Shown here piece after piece: positions 58,572 to 64,000 of a DNA stretch of 64,000 bases. The stretch lies in NCBI RefSeq assembly GCF_036884655.1, contig NC_088339.1, forward strand, positions 28,490,501-28,554,500, in the 5' to 3' direction. Position 1 is the first letter of the stretch. Each line of letters starts with the position of its first letter. The position numbers were made by a program, and so were the translations under genes. Below the pieces are notes generated by a model. That model saw only the letters and a list, made by a program, of their open reading frames with translations, was not told the DNA's origin and did not search any database. This DNA is from Musa acuminata AAA Group (taxonomy: Eukaryota; Streptophyta; Magnoliopsida; Zingiberales; Musaceae).

Positions 58572-61500
58572 TTATTGTGGCTCAAAGATATGGCAGTTCC
58601 TTATGAAGTCATTGGAATAGTTTACATGCTTTGTCCAAAATTTCTGGAGGTGCTTATATCCAATCTCCAGCCATGGTTTGCACTGGCCATTGTAGTGGAT
58701 CACAGCAGCCTTCGTGACACTGTCGAGGTCTGTCTTTTCCTGATAGCCCAAACCTAGCATGTGCCATGATGGGTCTATTGGACGGACGTAACCTCTGAAT
58801 GCTATAAGAGCTGGTGGCAATGTACCGAGTTTCCAGAGGGTGAGGTTTGACTTCAAATTCTGTAGCCAAATCAAGAACAAGAATTAAAAGGAGATGCAGA
58901 TTAACAGAGATGTGCAGTTATAATGGCAAATTGTGGAGAGAAGTGCAATCGCACATCAACTTGCGCTGTTCAAGTATCAAGCAAACCGATAAAAAAATGT
59001 ACACCTAGGAAACCTAAACTTATGAAAACAAACAGTATAAGCATTTAATAATTTGTATTTCTTTCTAGCTACATGTAACAAGGGAAAATGGGCTTCAAGT
59101 TGGTTTTGCCTATACGAGTAAAGAACAATCAAGAATTCATATATATGTTGATTACATTATTGAGATGATAGGCTTAATTCGATTTGTAAGCAAATGGAAC
59201 AAATGTTCATAAACTGCTTGAGTAGGCATGAGCAGAAGGGAAGAAAAATTCTGGACCAAGATTTCGACCTCAAGTGAAAAAAGTTACGCAGAATTATAGA
59301 AAGACCATCCATTTCATCCAAGTACATTTATGGCATACACAGAATTTATAAAGAAATTGCAAGTCAAACCTATTATAATATAACTATTATCTGTGGCATA
59401 GATGATTTTAGTGAAAAAAATGGTTATCAATAGAGCAAGAAAAAAGTCATCAATGATAGTTATCTAATAACAGAAGTGGAACAGAAACAGTAAAAAGAAT
59501 GTGTTTCAAACTTCAAAGAACCTTTATCATCAAGCTACAGAACTATACCTTGATTATATATTTACATAAGAATGTCTTCAAAAATGTGGTGAGTTAAAAA
59601 TGTTGAAGAATATTTATTTAATGAAAGTGCCATCTTTATATCAATAGTATCTGAAGGTCAAAAACTATTTATCTTTAGGATCAGTTTTAACTGCATCAGT
59701 CATGGAATACTTTCTAGCAAAATTAGCACCAATTAGATGGAGCAAGATGATCAAAATTATCTGACTTTAACTGCACTATTCGCGGAATACTTTCTAGAAA
59801 AATTAGCACCAATTATATGGACCAAGATAACCAAATTTAGCTGACATTTTATGGAGGACAATAACAAGTCTGATGTTGAGTAAACTATATCAATAAATTT
59901 GGTTCATCAGCAACTACGGGCTCACTGAGAACTAAAAGAAAAAAGTTATTGTTTACTGAAACAAAAGCTAGAACAGATTAATATGAGAAATGAGATGAAA
60001 AATGAGTTTGAAAGGTACCTCTTTCACCCAGTAATGGTATGTTTCCCTAATGCTCGTCTTCCTCCAGGCATTTAAGTCAAAGATATTCATTCCATATGCC
60101 CATGCACACTCATCAGGGTCCAACTTACTGGCTATGAGTGGATGTGAAAAGTTAAAATATGTTCTGAAGTGCTTGCCCATCACCCATGTATCTTCACCTT
60201 TGCAAGTTTCCACAGCACCGTTTACTTTCCCAGAAAGATCAATCTCCCATAACGGTGACAAGTCACGTTGAACAACAACATCATCATCAAGAAACATCAC
60301 CTTGTTGAGGTTTGGAAAGAGCTGTTTTACATGTTTAATAATGCACATTATCATCATTAATTTCAACAAAATCACTTTAAGTTTGTCACAGAGAAAACAA
60401 ACTACTGTCTGAGGTGTAATATAATATGTGAAATATCACTTATTTAATATAATACTACTATATTATGTTATAGATGTATGGAGATGATACATTTGTCCTA
60501 ATATGATTGAAATGCTGAGGTGTTTTGGAAGTTTCCAACATGGACATGACACGGATGTGGTGCTATCTAGAACTGTCCATATTTGAGAGACAAGCATAAG
60601 TGGAACTTCAACTTCAATACATATCGATGATACGAGTAGGCTTTTTAAAGAAGTTCATGTTTCTAACACTGTGAGTAAGTTAAATTTGACAATAGACTTT
60701 GTCTTGTTTACTTCACACACACCTAACTTTTCTTTTTTCTTCATTTCAACCCTCTTTGTCAACATGTATTTTAAGTGGAACTTAGCATGCACAAAATCCA
60801 AGAGCATTCAAGAAGGATAAATTTAATTTAGCATGCACTACAATGGTCGCCATGAATCCAAGGAGGATATTTCACAAAAATTGACAATTTTGGGCAGTAA
60901 TGACCAATCTATTTCAGGAAAGATGGATTATGTCAGTATGCAATTCATATGACAAACAAGATAAGCAGACTGAAGGTCATTATACGACCACATTATGACA
61001 AAAATCAGAAAAGGTTTTGTCAGTCTATACTAAGATGAGAAGAAACAATGACTGATGAGGCTATCATATTCTGCAACATAAGGCTTTCTTCACTTCCTTT
61101 TTCCTCTAGATATAAAGATCAGCTCTCTACCCTTAAAGCCTGGCCAACAGTTTGACCAAACTAAGCCTATAGATATGGGCTCAAAGTGGATGTTAAACTC
61201 AGCTTTACAGAGGCTGCCATAGTAGCCCTAAGCCAGCTAAATGCTCAAATTATGCTTGAACGATGTGGCCTGATGCTTTTGCTCATATTATACAGAACAC
61301 TAAGGGGTGAAAATGCTATAACAAGTCATACAAGCATTTCTCACTAAGTGTTTTTATGATCATTTCTTCAACTGTAGAAATCATTCACCATATTAGCAAA
61401 GGTGTCATAAAGCAAAAGGAAATCAGAAACACATAATGACTAATTTACCTCGGGCAGGTATATGCGCAGATGGTTGAGTAGAGATATATATTTTGGACTC

Positions 61501-63239
61501 CTCGCCTGCAGTTTAGAAGCAAAAATCCTTGGATTATCACTAACATTGGTGCCCATGATATGATTTCCATGATAATGGTGTCTAACACCATGGTGATTTT
61601 CAATAGCTTCAAGAACAGGTACATTTTCTCTTGTTAACCAGTCAAATTGGTGAACACCTTTCACCTCGATTATAGCAGGAGAAAGAGGATTCAAGGCGAA
61701 CCATGAGTGCATACCCGGATAAGTCTTCTTGTCAGTTATGACATGGAAGACAACCCTTTCAGGCTTTAATGAAGATCTTACAACTGATGTGACAACAACT
61801 GAGGCAGCAAGAATATTATCAGAGGCTAGAATAAAATGGTGATAGGAGTTATCAGATAGCAATGGTAGCAACTCTGGTGGTGGCAACTGTTTACGAGCTT
61901 GGGCATTGGATGAATACTCATCAGTCAAGCGCAATGAGAGACAATGTATGCCTTTTGGAATAGCAGTTGCTGCAAAATGTTTGTGCAGTTGTTCTGCCAG
62001 TCTTGATCTTCTTACCTCCCTCTCCATATTTTCCATCTGTGAATAACAAACAAATCAGAAAGAAAATCCCCAAGAATATTTACTTAATGAACTATTTGTA
62101 AATGAATTAACATTCATATCTATAAAATCTAAGAATGAGAGGTGTCAATTTTTACGTTAAAATACCTACAAAATAATATTTGATCAGATGAAATTTATAT
62201 ACATTCAGATGATAATAAATTAACAAATATTCTCTACGTGATACATTTTTCTTAATAAAAGAAAGTTTCATCCACAATTTTCTCTATCTGATAATTTTAT
62301 TTTCTTGACAGACATGAATTTCATCTTTCTTTAACCTTGGCCATGTTTATCTAAATGATAGCCAAATAATCTCATTATCTTCATTGGTGATGCTATGGAT
62401 TTGGTGAACAACATCAAAAGAATTGACATTAATGGTTAAGACATGACAGATAAGTTTCTCTGGAAGAAAAAATTAGGTTGATCATATATGATGAAAGATA
62501 ACCTAATCGTTGACAAGGAAATGTTAGGTGAAAATAAATGAGTTGCATAAAGTCAGGAATAAGCAGAGAAAATTAATATGTCAAAGCATGGTTAGAGGAA
62601 GCATTAGATGAACCTACATGATCCTTAGTTGCATCAATCCCATTAGTCAACAAAGAAAAGATATTATGCCAAAACATTTTCTAACATTTCATTGGTCTAA
62701 ACTATGCAACTTTAACTGTACAAAGAATAATTCTTAGAATCCTGCAGAAAAGACCAGCACTGGAATTTTTATAATCTCAACTTTTGGGGACATGGTCAAT
62801 CTAATTTAAAAAAGATTCCAGTGTACAGTTACAAGCATGAACAAGCTTAACAGACATCTTTAATATTGTTCTGGAAGAAAATGCATCAAATAAGGATATA
62901 GAGGAATAATGAATGGAAATACCGTTGCCTTCAACCTTACAGCAAATGTCTTGGCATCATACTGGTTATTCTTCATGTGGGAAAGAAACTCACTGAAAGA
63001 CTCCGTCAATTTCAGGCCAGCAGGAATTTCCTCAGAGTTTACTTGGTCAAGTATCTCATATAATTCTTTAACAAGTTTCTGTAAGTGTGTCGATGTATTT
63101 TAAATAAGATGAAATACTCGAGAGAGAGAAAACTATTTGGTGAATTATGAACTTAAATAGCAAAGAACAGAAAACATTACCATGGAATCATCACCTCCGC
63201 GACCAAGAAACCTTGGTCCTAAGCGCCTCCCCAAACAAT
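58572..63239 (-). CDS. GAUT: Galacturonosyltransferase GAUT13/14-like, 5' part beyond window
   Basis: A GT8-family Golgi glycosyltransferase that adds galacturonic acid during homogalacturonan (pectin) synthesis. Exons visible, in coding order: 63181-63239, 62923-63078, 61449-62036, 60019-60321 and 58572-58859, all in phase, about 460 residues of the C-terminal part. The N-terminal membrane anchor and first exons lie past 64000. Landmarks are GRRLGPRFLGRGG, MKNNQYDAKTFAVRLKA, AIPKGIHCLSLRLTDEYSSN, FHVITDKKTYPGMHSWFALN, SPKYISLLNHLRIYLPE, VMFLDDDVVVQRDL (the metal-binding Asp cluster), GKVNGAVETCKGEDTWVMGK, WKLGTLPPALIAFRGY, WHMLGLGYQ, HYNGQCKPWLEIG and the ending FIRNCHIFEPQ. The wording matches the GAUT13/14 pair more closely than GAUT8/9 or GAUT1 as I remember them. 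No disabling change is seen. Confidence 0.94.
59691..59850. repeat. 80-bp tandem duplication in a GAUT intron
   Basis: CTGCA followed by GGAATACTTTCTAG(C/A)AAAA, TTAGCACCAATTA(G/T)ATGGA and CAAGAT starts at 59691 and again at 59771, an exact 80-base offset. It is in the last GAUT intron (58860-60018). Confidence 0.85.
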
Positions 63240-64000
63240 CTGAAACAAATAACAGCAAAATTGATGTTATTTGCCAATGCAATAATTTCCTGTAATTAGC
63301 TTAACAATGTTAAGTGCAAAATTTAGACTACTAAGAACCTCATTATAATTTTCCTAATGATTTTACTGTAAAGACATGCTTGGGTAGGTTTCAAAAAAAT
63401 CCTACCATAGCAAAATCTTCGTGATGTTGCAGGTAGCAGGTTAAGAAAACACCTAGTCAAACACAATGGAATGAAGAAGATAGCAACTGATTGCATTACC
63501 ATGGAAATATAAACATACATAAATTAAGTAATTAAGCAAGTATTAGATAAAGAAGAATCAAGATACTTTAATGCAGAACTTGTCAGAACTACTCATAATG
63601 AACAAGCATTACTGGTGCATTTGTTCATTGTGAATTTCAAAGGAATATCACCATGAAAATATAGAACATAGGAACCAACAAGATAACACACAATGCAGGA
63701 AAATATTGAAAGAACAGAAGTAACCAAAACACCTTACTGCTAATAACTTAGTGTAGCTTCCCTCAGAATACTGCCTCTAGGTGGCAGAAATGAAAGAGCT
63801 ACTAAGTATAACCTCAAACAATGAGAATCATGCATGGGTAATCAAACTAGGATGGCAAGGTAGGTGCTTAGGAGTGATAATTGAAGATAATGGCATTACA
63901 ATTGCTCCACCAGTCGAAATTTAAATGCAGCAATCAATTTCCTGAGAGAAGGGATACTGAGAAGGCAAGAAAAATATGAACAAATTAACTAAGATCAATT
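63240..64000. other. Part of a GAUT intron reaching the window edge
   Basis: AT-rich intronic sequence upstream (minus strand) of the exon starting at 63239, with no further GAUT exon visible before the window ends. The 63323-63520 frame is a chance opening. Confidence 0.6.

Overview
The window is plant nuclear DNA. Every recognisable gene belongs to a plant family and is split by GT-AG introns. First exons are very GC-rich while introns and spacers are AT-rich, a 5'-high GC gradient typical of monocots, and long (TA)n microsatellites are frequent. I infer a non-grass monocot, possibly Zingiberales (Musa-like), but the sequence alone does not settle the species. I recognised no tRNA, rRNA, CRISPR array or intact transposon.

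Layout, left to right: 0-4.5 kb is AT-rich spacer with four TA microsatellites and a 155-bp tandem repeat. 4.6-6.5 kb (+) is a polyamine/LAT-type APC transporter. 8.04-8.33 kb is a 70-bp x4 array. 9.5-11.55 kb holds an unmistakable but broken remnant of a casein kinase 2 alpha gene with an ancestral intron still in place. 15.1-15.75 kb is a three-unit GC-rich coding-like repeat. 17.0-18.4 kb (-) is an arabinogalactan protein with its GPI exon. 19.4-19.8 kb (-) is a frameshifted unassigned coding relic. 21.7-23.5 kb (-) is a DUF620 protein whose last 33 codons are tandemly duplicated. 23.5-30.3 kb is spacer with several TCACGTGA octamers. 30.3-32.7 kb (-) is a GH3 auxin-amido synthetase with a 58-bp minisatellite upstream. 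36.6-41.1 kb (-) is an IBS1/At1g74330-type CDK-like kinase. 43.4-48.8 kb (+) is isopentenyl phosphate kinase. 51.0-55.5 kb (+) is the chloroplast Clp adaptor ClpF. 57.0-57.6 kb (+) is an early-nodulin-like phytocyanin. 58.6-64 kb (-) is a GAUT13/14-type galacturonosyltransferase whose 5' end lies beyond the window.

The genes form no operon or obvious cluster; this is an ordinary euchromatic gene run. Loose themes are the cell wall/surface (AGP, phytocyanin, GAUT), hormone and polyamine handling (GH3, PUT) and plastid or isoprenoid metabolism (ClpF, IPK). The most unusual property is the number of independent medium-length tandem duplications (51, 58, 70, 78, 80, 99, 155, about 190-210, 235, about 250-275 and 475 bp), one of which alters a protein. 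I found no convincing previously undescribed system. Exon boundaries were placed by hand from frame continuity, GT-AG signals and remembered family sequences.
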